Assembly: GCA_002270565.1 (NCBI GenBank)
Contig: NQMI01000063.1
Coordinates: 62,001 to 126,000, forward strand
Reading direction: 5' to 3'
Length of the DNA stretch: 64,000 nucleotides
DNA from: Stenocarpella maydis
Lineage: Eukaryota > Ascomycota > Sordariomycetes > Diaporthales > Diaporthaceae
Shown here piece after piece: positions 45,504 through 58,700 of the stretch. The notes under the pieces are model-generated. The model made no database searches. It was given only the letters and a program-made list of their open reading frames with translations, and had not been told where the DNA came from. The translations under genes and the position numbers were made by a program. Position 1 is the first letter of the stretch; each line of letters starts with the position of its first letter.

Positions 45504-47117
45504 TGACTGATCCAGATGGGATCGTGGGTCGCGGACTAGTCGCTGGCGTCCTATCTCTCCCTATTCTGCGATTGTGTCTTGGTTACAACTAGGAGCCGGC
45601 AGTTGCATGTGATTTGTTTCAGTCCAAGATACGGTTCGTCCAGCGTCGTTTGCAAAGTCGAAAGGCGAGGGAAATAATGTGTGCCCTGGTCCAGTTTGAA
45701 AGTAAGGAAAGGTGTGATGTGTGTGTCGAAGTGAAGTCTTGTAGGCAGAGGCAGGGTGACGGGCAGGGTAGGTACGGATGTATCTATCTAAGTATGTATG
45801 CATGGGCGACTGCGTGGTGGTGGGTGGGAAAAGCTGGTCCATAGGAAGGGGGGGGGTGTGCGCGAGTGTTGTTGGATGATTTCTTAAAGTGCGATCGATG
45901 CTAGCCTGAGTGGTATGGCCGGGAAATTGTTGGCGACAGGGACAGGGGACGGCTCGCGCACTATTTAGGAGGAAGAGAAGGAGCTGCAAAGTACCGTGTA
46001 GCTGACGGTACTAGTAGTAGTAACCAAGTACACTGGGTACGACGATTGGGTGCTGGGGAATGGCAAAGGGAGTGGAAGTGGGAGTGGTGAGAAAGGGACA
46101 GCCCCGGACAGGCTGCACAGGAGGGTACTCGATACGGCACCAACGGTGACAATCCTTTCTAGCTCGAGAGAAAGAGCGAAATGCGATTGTGACCAGAAGA
46201 CGGGATGACATGGGATGGGGGTCCATGGGGAATGAGGACCGCCAGGAGGTGTAAACAGGGCGAAAAAGGTAGACACAGGTACCTGGCCGGTTTTAGCGCG
46301 ATACCGTGGAATTGGCAGAAGCGCAGGTGCAGGCGCAAGGCGCAAGGCGCAAGGTGCAAGTTGGGCAGGTGCAGGAGTGCGGGGTGGGGGGGGAGGGACT
46401 GTGCAGGTGAGGTGCCGGGGAGGAAGGCGTCAGACGCATGTACCACCGTACCTACCCTGCCTCGTGCATTGTACACGCAGCCGTACCCGGTACCTAACAC
46501 CTGGGTCGAGACACGACCACAGACGAGGCCCGAATAAGAGTGCCACGCCCCCAGCGGGCTGTCTCCTGCGCAGCTGTCTATCAACCAAGTTGGCTACCAT
46601 CTTTACAGACCAGGAATACGAGGCATGAGGGCAAGGGCGCGGGCGAGGGCTAGGGCAGGAGCGAGTGCGACGAACTGGGAGACAGGCTGGCGACGGGCCA
46701 GCTCCCCAATCCCAGAACGATAAAATACTTCGGATATATACGCCCGTGTGTGCGTGCGTGTGTGCGGGTGCGCGTGAGCATGTTCGTCTGTACCGTGCAC
46801 ATAATATACCCCCAACAAGTACGTACTATGAATAAAACCATACCTCCATCCGTGCCGTGCCGCCCATGGTAAGAATATGCTGCTCTTGTGCAAGTGGATG
46901 AGTGGATGTGCTTGGTTGCTGCTCTCGCGCTGAGCTGAGCTGAGCTGGGAGCTGGAGCTGGGCTGAGCTGGAGTGGAGCCGAGCGAGACTGAGACGGGTG
47001 GTGACAAGACGCAATGGAAGTGGCGTATGGCGGGGACGAACTCACGGAGGAGGAAAAAGCGCGCGTGGATCGGGCTTGTCTGGGAGGGAAGTGGACAATT
47101 CAGTGGGAGGGTGTTTT

Positions 47118-47131
47118 GGGGGGGGGGGGGG

Positions 47132-47158
<27 letters not shown>
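47118..47158. repeat. G14-T27 homopolymer junction
   Basis: A run of 14 G is followed directly by 27 T. Could be a real slippage-prone tract or a sequencing or assembly artefact. Confidence 0.85.
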
Positions 47159-47162
<4 letters not shown>

Positions 47163-47500
47163 CAAACGGGGCAACGGCCCACTGCCCCAGGAATGTATAC
47201 ATTCCAAGACAGATTGAGGAATTGGCATGACTCCCGAGGTTAGGTGACGACACCGGGCGGAGAGACGAAAGGACCGTCTGTTGTCGCACCAGTTTCTCTC
47301 CAATATACTACGGCCATGTATCTAGCTACCTAGGTACAGTACGATATCTGCTGTCATATACCTACCTAGGTACTTGCAAAGGGTCAAATGGGTCGCTCCC
47401 CAAATTCTCCCATCTCCAAAGTACCCCTGGCCGACCTGGAAGGTCCTGGGGCATGAGGTAGCTATCTGAAGCAACGACGCAAACAACCAGCCGACTTGAG

Positions 47501-50500
47501 TACTAACCGAGTTAGTGGCGTTTATTTCAAGCAGATGATGAATGAGCTCTATGGCTTTCCACCCGGTCCCGACGGCGGCCTTTTTCCTTTTTCCCCCTCA
47601 ATGGGCACAGACTGTCTGTCCGGCCCATCGAGAAACACCTGGGCCCCTGTGGACAGAGACAGAATTTTCCATTGCCAATCCGCTCGCGGGCCCAAGACTC
47701 GTCACGTCACCCTTCATAATGCGACCTCCCGTCGACGTTCCAGATGCATTCCTCGGCGAGAGCGGTCACAACAGATGCTGTCTACAGGGGCGCTTCAGAG
47801 TGATGGCCGACTTGCCGGTCTGCAAGAGCCGAGCAATCATCGACTGCTCATTCTCGAGGGCTGCCACCGCAACTGAGGCGCAGTCCGCTTACTAGCAGCA
47901 ACAGCAGATCCGAATCCAATAGCCATCCCGGGAAAACTGTGCCTCTTCCTATGTGCCACCGCGCGACATTGAATTGTGCTGGATAACTAATGTCTTCCCT
48001 GGTTGTCACTTCTGTGCTAAGCACTAATTGAAGCTGTTGCCCGAGCTTGAACGGCCTGATCTTGTGGTAGAACGCGCGTCTCTGGCTGCGGAGGATGGCT
48101 TCCCACGACGGTGCTTACCTAGGTACCTTGTGCCGACACACAAGGCACTGACTGAGCCACTGGCCGGCAGTCAGGAAGCCAGCCAGCAAGCTGTCCACCG
48201 GATCTACTGTGGCACCGCGCGGGCCCGCAGGCGGTCGCTTGGCATCTGGCCGAAACAAACAGTCTGCTGTTAGTATCGGTGCGGCTAGCTGTGCTGGGTG
48301 TGGCGGGGGAGGGGGGAGACATGGTCAGAGGGTTCCTGAATCAACCTCAAACCCAAAATCCGGGGCAGACGAATGCCACAGCTACAGTGCCGTTGGGTCG
48401 CATGTTGATACACTAATAAGCCCAACGCCACACGGGTTGGCTGCAATGTCCCAGTCCCAGAACTGTTGTGATTATTTAAGGATCATTCCTAACCAAGGGA
48501 TGGCCTGCGAGCCATCCATCAGCCACCCACCAGCCATCCAAACCAAAGGTTGATGAGCCAGTCCCAGGATGGTTCGTCCGGATCGGCCTAGCAGTGCTGC
48601 CAGGCTGCCAGCGCTGTGCTAACGTCTACTGTGTACGGGGTACTTTGGCTACCGCAGTAGTAGGCCATATAGGTGGATACCGGCAGGGTGCAGGGCCTCG
48701 CAGGCTCATCAACATGAGAATCAAACAATATTTGCATGCTCAAAACCCGTGGGGCCGGACGCATCAGAGGGTAGCGTTTCCATTTCTCAGAGACGACCCT
48801 CCAAGAGAGAGGCGGTAGGCCCCTGTGCGGTATGGGGAGCCCACGCCTGAGGCCTCTGGTTGACTCAAACTCCTCGTTGATCAGTATCGAAAGTCCCCCA
48901 TGATCCCTTGCCCAAGTCTCGCATCAACAGAGAGGGCGGCAATCCGGTGGGGTCTTGGGTACACGTGTAGGGCGGGCTCGAGCCTCGGGGGATGTGATCT
49001 TCCCACCTTTGGGCTTGCAACGATCCCGGGAAACCAGACATTACGACGGGCAGGGCTCCATATCTGGGGAACCATGGCGGCGGAACCGAGGCGCCTGGTT
49101 ACCCTGTGCTAGGAGTTGGGGGCAAGGTGAAGGCCAAGGTAAACGCCCGGGGCCATCATGCCATGGAGCCCGTCACCTTTGCGAGTTGCAGCAACAAGCA
49201 ACGACGGCACACACACAATGGCCAGGACCCTGACTGTTGTTTCGCCCCACCCTGCTCCCTCGCGGGAATCTCGAGTGACTCAGAGTCCTGCGTTCAAGGT
49301 TGGCGGCTTGCGAGTGGCTCGTGGGATTCGAGTCGCATTGAATTCTTGGCCCGCATTGCGATGCATTGCTCCATCTATACTAGACCACCGGCTTCTCGTC
49401 AGGGAGCCGTTCCGCGAGATTGCCAGACGCGCAAAATAGATGGGCTGTTTGTGTGACGGCGTGCCCACCACCAGGAACAGTCTCTTGCTCGGGGGACGAG
49501 TAGCACCGGCCGTGACCCGGGAGCCCTGTCAACGCACAAAGCGAGCTTCGTTGGGATCAGAAGGCCAAAAAATACAGATGATGGAAACAAGTCGAAATCA
49601 GGCAAGGCCAACACTGCCCGTGAGAGGCAGCACATTGGTCACGTTCCCCAACATCGACGATTCTCGTTTGACTTGCGGTTGCAGCGGCATCACACTTCTG
49701 CCGCTCCATTGATTTGTGCGCCCTCTCTGGAGTCTCCAACAGGCAACCCCAATAAGCTCGTCTGTTTCTGGTGCTCGCTCCACATGTCAGGATCCTCGTC
49801 CACACTTGGATCGAACATGTATGGCCCGCCTGCGTAGCACTGCATAGCAGCGCATAGCAGCAGCAGGAGCTCACGATCCGCCAAGGGCGCCGGTCGCCAA
49901 AACTACAGCTCATGCCACGCGACGTGTGCGCGCGCCTCGATGGTGATGGGCGGGTTTGAAACAGGCCAAAACTTGATTTGACATGTCGAAGTCTATCTTG
50001 TTGTGTGCGAGCAAGCCTCGGCCGGGTCCTGATCAACGCCGGTGATGCCTATCACTGTCCATCAATCAACCGACGGGCAGCGGTCAAGCCGCCGCCAGCG
50101 GGTAGTAAAGTGCTGATCGCAGCGCGCATGCTGGGGGCCTTGACGTGGTCGCAGCCCGACGAATCACTTATTGGGGCCCGTCTGCCCGCGCGTGGGTGTC
50201 ACTTGGAGAGAGTGGCTCCCCGTACAACAACAAGTAGATGCCAATGGTTTTTGCACCGGCTCCCTAGGTATCCTCTGCAACCGCCCTGGCGGTGGCATCG
50301 TGTGCCCCAGTGCGGTGCGTTGCCCAATGCGGCGGTGACCCAAGCACAAACTCTATACACTAGGCGGTGGTGGCATCAGACGGCCGCACCTGGGGTAATG
50401 TCTGGTCGCATGGCTGCGTGTTTGGCTACACTGTGAATATCCATAGATATCCCCTCGTGCAGCAAGCAACATTTTGGGTGGGGAAAGCCTACCTAGGGAG

Positions 50501-53500
50501 GGCACCGCCCAGATGGTTCGCAGAGGGATGAACAGAAAAGTAATGGAAACGGAGATGGGCAGGGCGGCGGGAGGCAGGTACCAGGTACCAGGTACCTGGG
50601 CGGGCTCCCAGGTGCCATCCATGGTTCGTTCGAGATGCAGCCTTGTCGGCGACAACCCCTGTCGCCCACCCCACCTTTTTTGCCTTTCGCCCACATGGCA
50701 ATTGTGAAGGAGCAGGAGCCGGTTGGAGTAGGTGCGTCATTGCCGTGGAACCTTGCACAACCTTGGAAAGTCGTAAATGTCCTCATCGTCCCAGCGCCGC
50801 CAACCAAGTCGCACTCTGCCCTGGCTGCGCCGCTGGCTTCGATTTCTTCTTCCGCGCTTCCTTCGAGTTCCAGCTGCCCCCCAAGGCAACCAACCCTGTC
50901 AGCCTGTTGGAATCCGCCCCCTACCCCGGCCTACCTGGCAAGCATCGCCTGCCACAAGCGCCATTCATGACTGCAAGCTTTGGGGTTTTGGGGGGAGGTG
51001 ATGATGTTTTGCAGGCCAGCTTGCCAGCACCCCCAGATTGCATCTACATTGCATCATATCGTCACACGTGCCTGCTGGGCGTCCCAAGTCGCCAACAGGC
51101 CCCCCAGGGCAATGTCATTGACGTCTGTCTTGTCGTGCACTGACGAGGGAGGATTACATGTTTATACTACCGAGGCAAGATGTGCTCGAGCTCAGCATCG
51201 GCCTGGCTGCGAAAAGAGCAGGCTTCAGCTCCCACCTGCCAGATCCTCTGCCCTGAGCCTGCGAGTGACATTGGGCGTGGCATGCTGCAATGTTTCAGAA
51301 TGGTCCTGGCAAGAGGTACCACAAGACGGGTCGGGTCAAGAAGGATCGTGGTCTGTCAGCCGGCATGGCCCGCTGTCTCCCTCACTCTTTCTCTCTCTCT
51401 CTCCCCCCCTCTCAGGCGAGCCCATGGACATGGGCTCAACAGGCACAGGTGCAAATATACTAGTGCACTGTACAGCCCCCTTGGCGAGATGCATGATGAG
51501 ATTGTTATTATCGTGCCGGACCAGAGTCAAGACCCGTGCCGGCTGATGCTATTAATAATACCCTGTGGCCCGGGTCGAGCTGAGAGCAGTCCCCATCGCA
51601 AGGATCAGGTTTATTGGTCAATCCCGCTGCTGTCGTTGTCTTTGAGTTGCGAGGCTCAAGCACGACCTGGCCCATGCTCCCATCCCTCCTCGAAACATTT
51701 TGCCAGATGGGGAAAGGCTCACTGGGCAGACGATCTTGTGCACAAGACAGCAATGTCTCGGCCTCACCCCCCCCCATACGAGACGCCGCACAGAGCGGGA
51801 TTGGACTCTCGAGTCTTAGCTGTTGGCTCAGCCAGCCCAGCTGTGATGGGAAATGAAATGACACATGTCAAATCCAGCAAATCCCCACGACTGTCTTGGC
51901 CGACAGACTACTCCGGATGCGACGGCACCGGCATCGGCCGAATTGAGCTTGGTGAGTGACCATTCCTGGGGGAAACTTGTACTATATTGCAGAAACCATC
52001 TGAAACCTGCCCCTTTCGCAACCAGGCGAGGTCCTATAGTGACCTTCATCAGCGCGACGGTTTCTCTTCGCATGGTGCGACGACAAACCACTCACGCACC
52101 CTTCCTTCCTGTCAGTGCCTCAGTCGATCTACAATACAGGTTTTGGGGCAGTTGTCGGCGCTTCCGCCGAGCTGATCAGCCTGGGCAGGCCACGAGACCC
52201 GGGCTCGTCCTCGTCCTCCATTCCTCTGTCGTCGCCGTGATAGTCATCGCCATTGACTGATTTGGTCATCTCGATCCCCCGTTTCACAAACCCATTGGCC
52301 AAATCCATGAAGGGGCGTCCCGTTCCTGAATGATAGGCGGTAAGCTGAGACAAGGCCTGCGGCCATTGAGCGGCCCTGTGCGCCGCGGTGAGTGGCCTTG
52401 GGGGCTCCGCTTTTTGCTGCTGAATGGGTGCTGCATTACGGCTATCATACCATTCCACGCCTCGTGCTCGTCGAGTTGCGCGCCAAAGGAAGCGTCACGA
52501 GCGCACATCAGCACCACCGTGTGACGGCCGCAACCAAACCTTGTTGGACCGCCAGTTCCCTTCCCCTTCGCCTTCCCCTGCACGACAGGGTGCCTGGGGG
52601 ACTGGGAGAGGGGGGGCGGAATCCCATACATGACCAGCATTATCGAGGACAAAGGGTCTTCTTTCTCGACACCTTCCTACCCTGAGAAAACACCATGCCC
52701 AGAGACGGGCAGTTTCCGAGCCGGCACAGCCCGGCTCCCTGGAGCGTCCCAAGCCCGTAGCCTGTAGCCCGTAGAGCGGGAACTCTCAGATAGGCGCACA
52801 TGGTCTCGATGATTGGACTCGAGGTGGGAAAACCAGCACACCGCTCTTATGACTGCTTTGCTTGCCTTGACGAGCCTTGCCAGGACCCCGGGCTAATACA
52901 TAGTCGTCAGCCCAAAGGATCTCGTGCACTCTTTGATATTTAGAATCCCGCCGCCACGAAGCGCCGGCTTGCGATGCATTGTTGCACCGTACTCGGTTGA
53001 CCAACCGTGAGGCAGGCCCACAAAGCAGCAGCAGCAGTAACACACCGCGAGTGAGTGAGGGGTATCGCAGGCCGCCGGCCGCCTGCTTCATCCCCAACTG
53101 AACTGTAACGATCTCTCTGGGCAGGGGCGCCGCCCGATAGTCGACTATAGTATTACGGTAATACAACAGTACCTCGCGTGCTCCTCCGCCTGGGGTCCCT
53201 GCGGCTGCATAACATGAGTAGCCTGCCAGGCGAGGTGGGTAGTCGACCAGCCCGTGTGCCGCAGTAAATACGACCTCGACTCCACGCCTTCGACTTCGGC
53301 CCTGTACCGAGCCGCCAATCATTTCAGGCTCGATGGTTCTCTGCGTTTCAACCTTGAACCGCCTCACTTTTCTGTCTGGTGGTCTGCTGACCAAGTTCGT
53401 CATCATCACCGGGCACCAGCCAACTAACTCACTTCTCTAGTGCACTCCGTAGCAGGAGACACGTCTCGTCCCCAGACTGCATCCAAGTGCTCTCCACAAT

Positions 53501-55699
53501 CTACGGACAGACCACGTCGCTCCCGTAGCAGTGGCAGGCAGGCAGCATTAGGGTGATGGCATTTCCCACGTGGCTCATCCAATGGGCCTGTCGGCCAAGC
53601 TCGACTGCGCGGGTGCGGCGCACATCGCTGAGCAAAGGGTCCTTTGGCTCTTCATCAAGGAGAGAAAAAGCAGCCTTGTTCTTTGAGATATGTTCCCACC
53701 GTGCCACCCACCCTCTGGGTTCCGCACCCGGGCATTCGCGGAACTCTGCCGATGCGCAAATTCACAACGAGATCGGGCGGCGCATGGAGCGAGAGTCCCC
53801 CGGTTCCGAAAGCGCAGCGCAATAGGGTGGTTCCCAATGATCGTCAACGATTTGCGACGGCAGCGGAGGAAGATCTCTCCTTGGTCGTCCCACTGCCACC
53901 CCCTGCACCTATCTTTCTCACATGCTGTCCACACACATGCGCACAGAAAGAGAGAGAGAGAGACGAACGAAGTACCGACCGACACGCAGCCTACCCCCCC
54001 CCCCCAAGTCGTGACACCCACCAGAGGTGATGGGGGCTTTGGATGGGGAATGCTGGTTACGGAATGTAAAGGACTGCATCCGGGAGGCCGCAGCACGTGG
54101 CGCAGGGGATGGCAAGGGGGAGACTGACGAGATATACGATGTTGTCCTTCACATCAGGGTTGCCTTTTGCGACCCGATTCGCACCTCAGTTGTACTCAGT
54201 GTATGTATCTGCTACCTTGCTGCCCCGGCTGGTGCTGGAACGCGCCTTTTTGCTCAAAGCCCACCTACCATTATGAGATTTGCAGGGACTGGGAAGCGAC
54301 GCCCCGTGCTGGAGTCTTGGGGGTGGTGGCCCCATCAGTTTGCAGCTTTCCGTCTGTGCTCATGCAAGTCTTGAGCGAGTCACTGAGTCAGCAGCGTTTG
54401 GTCTCGCACCTCCTCCTGTCTTGGAAGGTACTAGGATACCTGCCCCAGCATAGATCTCGGTACGCGTGTGGCTGGGTCTACATAGTATAACCATTTCTAA
54501 CCAGGCTTAAGAATGAGGACAAGAAGAAGGGAAGGGAAAAAGTGAAAGAAAGAGATGAACAAATAAGGAAACACAAATACGTATACGACACAACAGCCGT
54601 GCCGCGCACCCGACTGACTGCGTCAACCAGAATAACTCAGCTTCATCTCGGGTGTTCCGTACACCGTGGGCACCCCCATCGACGAGCGCATCGCTTATTA
54701 ATAATGATGACCCAGCTGCTTCTCCCCCCAGCGCCTCATCCCCGTTCCCCAGATTAGGTACCTCTGGTGGCTCGGAGGAAACCCGGGAAAAGCAAACAAC
54801 TGCCCAAGTCCCACCACGCAACGTCGTCCGCGCTCGCCTGCTGACCCTCCCCTCCTTGTGCTGAGCCTCATGCGCCCGCGGTCCTTTCGCTTCTGCTAAG
54901 ACAACAACAGATGGAGCCGCCAGACGATCTGCAACGCAATTGCATCGTCCGCCCATGCGCCCAAGAGCCGGTGCCTGGCTTGTTTCATCCTCGCCAACAG
55001 GGGTCAGGCCAGACTCACCTCAACCTCACCCGTCATTGCGACGCCAATGCCAAATGCCGCCGTCGTCGTCAGCGGCCCATCTCCTCTGTGCCCGACTGCA
55101 CGCCGGGAAAGCCTTTGCCAGCCTGAAATTTTACAATCAGCACGGACAAAACTTTTTGTGTCTCCATCCCGAGCCTGGCAAATGACGATGCGCTATCATC
55201 TGCACCCCTTGCGATGAGCCCCCCCCGTGATGACAGACTAGGCAAACGCACCAATAGCTGTTCAGGCCTGTCCGACGAAGCAGGCAGTACAGCACGAGAT
55301 TGGCATCTTGGTGTTGCGTCTCGGTGAGCACTGCCGACAGCGGCGGACGCTTGTTGTCGCCCGGATTTTGACTCGCATGTTGGGCAACGTCAACGAGCGC
55401 CCGCATTGGCCCTGTTGGCAAAGCACTTCACGCCCGCCAGCATTATCTTGGACCTGTCAAACCATCCGATCGCATGGCTATCGCTCGGTCCCCTCGCCTA
55501 CCAAGGTTTAATGCTCGATGACTCAGGACAGGCAGGTCGCTGCTATGACAACGATACATGTCGACCAAGATCCTCGCCCGCCCGGAAAAGACTTGTGCCT
55601 GGTACTATTTTTCTATCGCCGGGCGGGAGGAGCCGCTGCAGCATGCGCCTCTGCCCAAAAGGCCCTGTGGTGCCTGCACCATCTCTGACGGGGATGATC
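47501..55699. other. Gene-free stretch, middle part
   Basis: I looked for ORFs with family motifs on both strands and found none; frames of 100-260 codons occur in overlapping sets with no third-position bias. It has TACCTAGGTA at 48116-48125, a tandem GGTACCA run near 50576-50599, a CT-rich tract at 51374-51413 and a 12-C run at 53994-54005. Confidence 0.45.
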
Positions 55700-55728
55700 A
55701 AAAAAAAAAAAAAAAAAAAAAAAAAAAA

Positions 55729-55770
<42 letters not shown>
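55700..55770. repeat. 71-nt A tract interrupted by one C
   Basis: 29 A, one C at 55729, then 41 A. It is by far the longest homopolymer here. It could be a retroposed poly(A) tail on the plus strand, a nucleosome-excluding dA:dT tract or an artefact; I see no reverse transcriptase or element body upstream. Confidence 0.9.
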
Positions 55771-55776
<6 letters not shown>

Positions 55777-58700
55777 CGAGAGAGAAAAACAGCGTCGTGC
55801 CTCTCGACTTCAGGGATTCCGACGTACGACATCTGCATGAAATAGTTGCCAGGCTCGTCACCAGTGAGAAGTGAACCTGCCTGCGTCTTGGACAGAGAGA
55901 TGACAAACGACACGTCGGGCGAGACCGCGCGCGCCCTGCAGCAATTCTTCCTAATAACGGGTCTGGCATCGTACAGATCTTGTCGCGGCAATTCAGAAAA
56001 CGTCCGCATGGCGGGTGTGTAAGCCGGCCCTTGCAATGCAGCAGGCTGGCCTTCTCTACTGTGTTGGCAAGTGTGGTCAGCCAGGTCCGAGGCTTGTCGA
56101 ACAGCATGCTGGCGTTCTTGGCTTCATTGGTGAAAACAGAATAGGGGTCACCCAGTGCCTTTGACGCGCGCAACATAATGATTAACAATGCCGCACCTCA
56201 GCGGGTAGCTCTTCCGGTCGCCATGCAACAGTTTCCCCGAGCTTCGTTCCTTGGTCTCCCCCGGCAGCCCAGCGGCGGGTTATTTTGTTGTTGGGGACCT
56301 TTTCGCTGGGCAAGCTTCTTAGACTTCGCGGAAAATTGTGTGCCCACATCCTTAGAGAAACTCCGTAGTGCCGGTGTTGCGGCACCATCCGAGTTCTCTT
56401 ACAACCGCGGTAACGAGAGTGGTCATCTTGCTTAGTCCCTACCTCAATGGACTGCGGGGAAGCGGTTTCTCGACCATGGTAGCAAGTCATGTCCTCGAGC
56501 TCCCTGTCTCTTCACGCTAAAGAAGGGTTGGGACAGCAGAGGCTTGGTGTCTTGATTGTACAAATTGCGGTGGCAGCAATGGCCGGTGGGTTTATCGTAC
56601 AGTCTACCAAACTATCGCGTGAACGACAGGGTGCTCGATCCCAGGGCGGCATTGCCCCTTTTTCGACGTCGGACGAAGAGCATTTAGAACGCTTACGTTG
56701 GAGCCTACGGAGAATGGCAGTGTCAGCGTTGTCAGCGTTGTGTGGAACAGCCCTGTCAATCTGTTTCAGCGTCTCGGTGAACTACAACCTTACCCCAAGA
56801 TGAGGACGACACGCTTGAGGCTGAAAGAGATCGGGCCATCGGGTGCCACAGAAACCGACACGTAGCAGCTGCGTGTGCAAGGCGCGCATCTGGGCCAAAG
56901 ACGGAGGGCTGATGACACACGTGATTGAAGGATGGCTGGCACGGACAACCCCCCTCCATAACTGTGTGCTGCGCGATGCTCAGTTGATGGTGATCTACTA
57001 TCGAGACTGCAGTCATTATTGGGCCACGACACCATCCCCCAGGATTCCTGGGGCCAAGGAGCATCAAGTGACGCATACAGACAAGCAGGATGGTGAGCCG
57101 CAGCCCAGGTGCCATTCACCCCCCCCCGGCACCCACCCTTCCAAGATCGTCATTAATCAGTAGATCCCAGCCGCCATGCCACGCGGTGGTCGTCGTCGAT
57201 TGGACCCCCAGTGCGAGTGGCTGTCATCCTGCGGCACCATCCCCACATTATGCTTCGGGCGCTCTCGACACACACCCTCCGTACCCGTTTTGAAGCGACA
57301 GGCATCACTCCTTCTAGAAGGCTTCCACCTCTCTGTGATGAGACTCCACCAGCAGCCCTGTAACAGATGCGCTCACAGTTCGAGTGCCTAATAAGCACGG
57401 GACTTGGTGGATATGACGTAGCGCGAGTAAACAGGGTACCAGCCGCCTTATTCCCCCGAAGCCCGGAAGTTCCGACAGGCTTACCCACTCGTCACGGAGG
57501 TGGTTCGCAGCAGATGGGATGATTATTGCTGATCTGAAAGCTCAAGAGGGCATTGGCAATGACCTAGCACCAAGTCACACCATGAGGCGAAATCCGCGTT
57601 TGCACAATATTGTGCAATTTCTGGCCGGCTTGTGTCCTCGGCAGACAGACACGGAGTCAAGCAGGCCCAGAGGGCGTATCTGGAGACCCCGGACGTCAAC
57701 GTGGGGTGTCTAAAATTGGGGAACGCGAATCCCCCACGTTTCCCAACCCCTGCACTCGTGCACTCCTGTGCTCCTGCAAACGGCCTGCCACCATTGCTTA
57801 GCCACTCCCTGCGCGCGGGACTGCATCCCCCCAGCAGGAACAGATGCTGAGATGGTGAAGGACCGACGGCCCTTTGAGCCCCGAGGACGGCTCATGCCGG
57901 CTGTTGGCTAAGGAAGGCGCTGCCTTCGGGCAAATGGACGGGGGTACTGGCACCGGCCAGGCTTCAAACCGACGCAGGATCCGAGGCAGGCCATGCTCTG
58001 GTCGAGCAGCAGGAAGTTCCTTGTCACGAGCTCTGGCGACGCTTGCTGGGTCACCCCGATCCAGCCTGGCGTTTCTGGCCCTCCTCCCTCCCGGCCGCCC
58101 AACCAGATGAGCATGGCACATCAATCTGTGGCGGCTTGGAGCTGCTGCAGGCCCCTAGATGTCATCACCAGGGGCATGCCAAGCGCCTGCTGCCAACAGG
58201 CATCAAGAAAATCGCCCGCGTCCAGTGACGCCTGCAGAGAGGTGTGCCGCATCCGGACTTCTTTTTCTCATCAACAAGGGATATTTGCTCCGCCGCCCTG
58301 CTATGGTCTTGTGCAACGTTGCGGCGGAAGGCCACCCGGTCGGCGACCATATGCCTGGTCAACCATGTCAATTGGAATGCGATAGCATCCCCATACTGTC
58401 AGCTTGGAGCCCTGGTGTTGCTGCGACGAGGTGGGCCACGCTGTTGGCATGATGTCGTGGCCAAACGGGCCTGGAACTTGCCTTCTCTGCATCACAAGAC
58501 TCGGGCAGACTCTGATGATAAAATCATGTCCTCTGATCCGGGGCCGTTCCATTCGTCACTGCTTCTGGCCATATCAGACCGCCTATGGATGGCCAGTTCG
58601 AAGCTTACCCACCTGTCCCAAGGACTGATGGTATATCCCGGGACGACTACAGCTGTTGGGCCACCCACACTACTTACACAATACTCACCTCGGAGTGTGC

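Larger units (their letters stand above)
44400..47500. other. PLC1 upstream region, start of the gene-free stretch
   Basis: The longest frame here, 287 codons at 44536-45399 (+), faces equally long frames on the other strand and has no family motif, so I treat it as chance in GC-rich DNA. The stretch holds a (GT)20 tract, a G/T homopolymer junction, short tandem units (GGCGCAA near 46330-46360, GAGCT near 46928-46970) and TACCTAGGTA at 47327-47336 and 47363-47372. Confidence 0.5.

Noticed and set aside
55543..55840. Poly-Lys and poly-Phe ORFs across the A tract
   Set aside because: Produced only by the homopolymer.
56489..56803. 104-codon plus-strand ORF with two hydrophobic stretches
   Set aside because: Could be a small membrane protein, but codon use is unlike neighbouring genes and no family is recognised.
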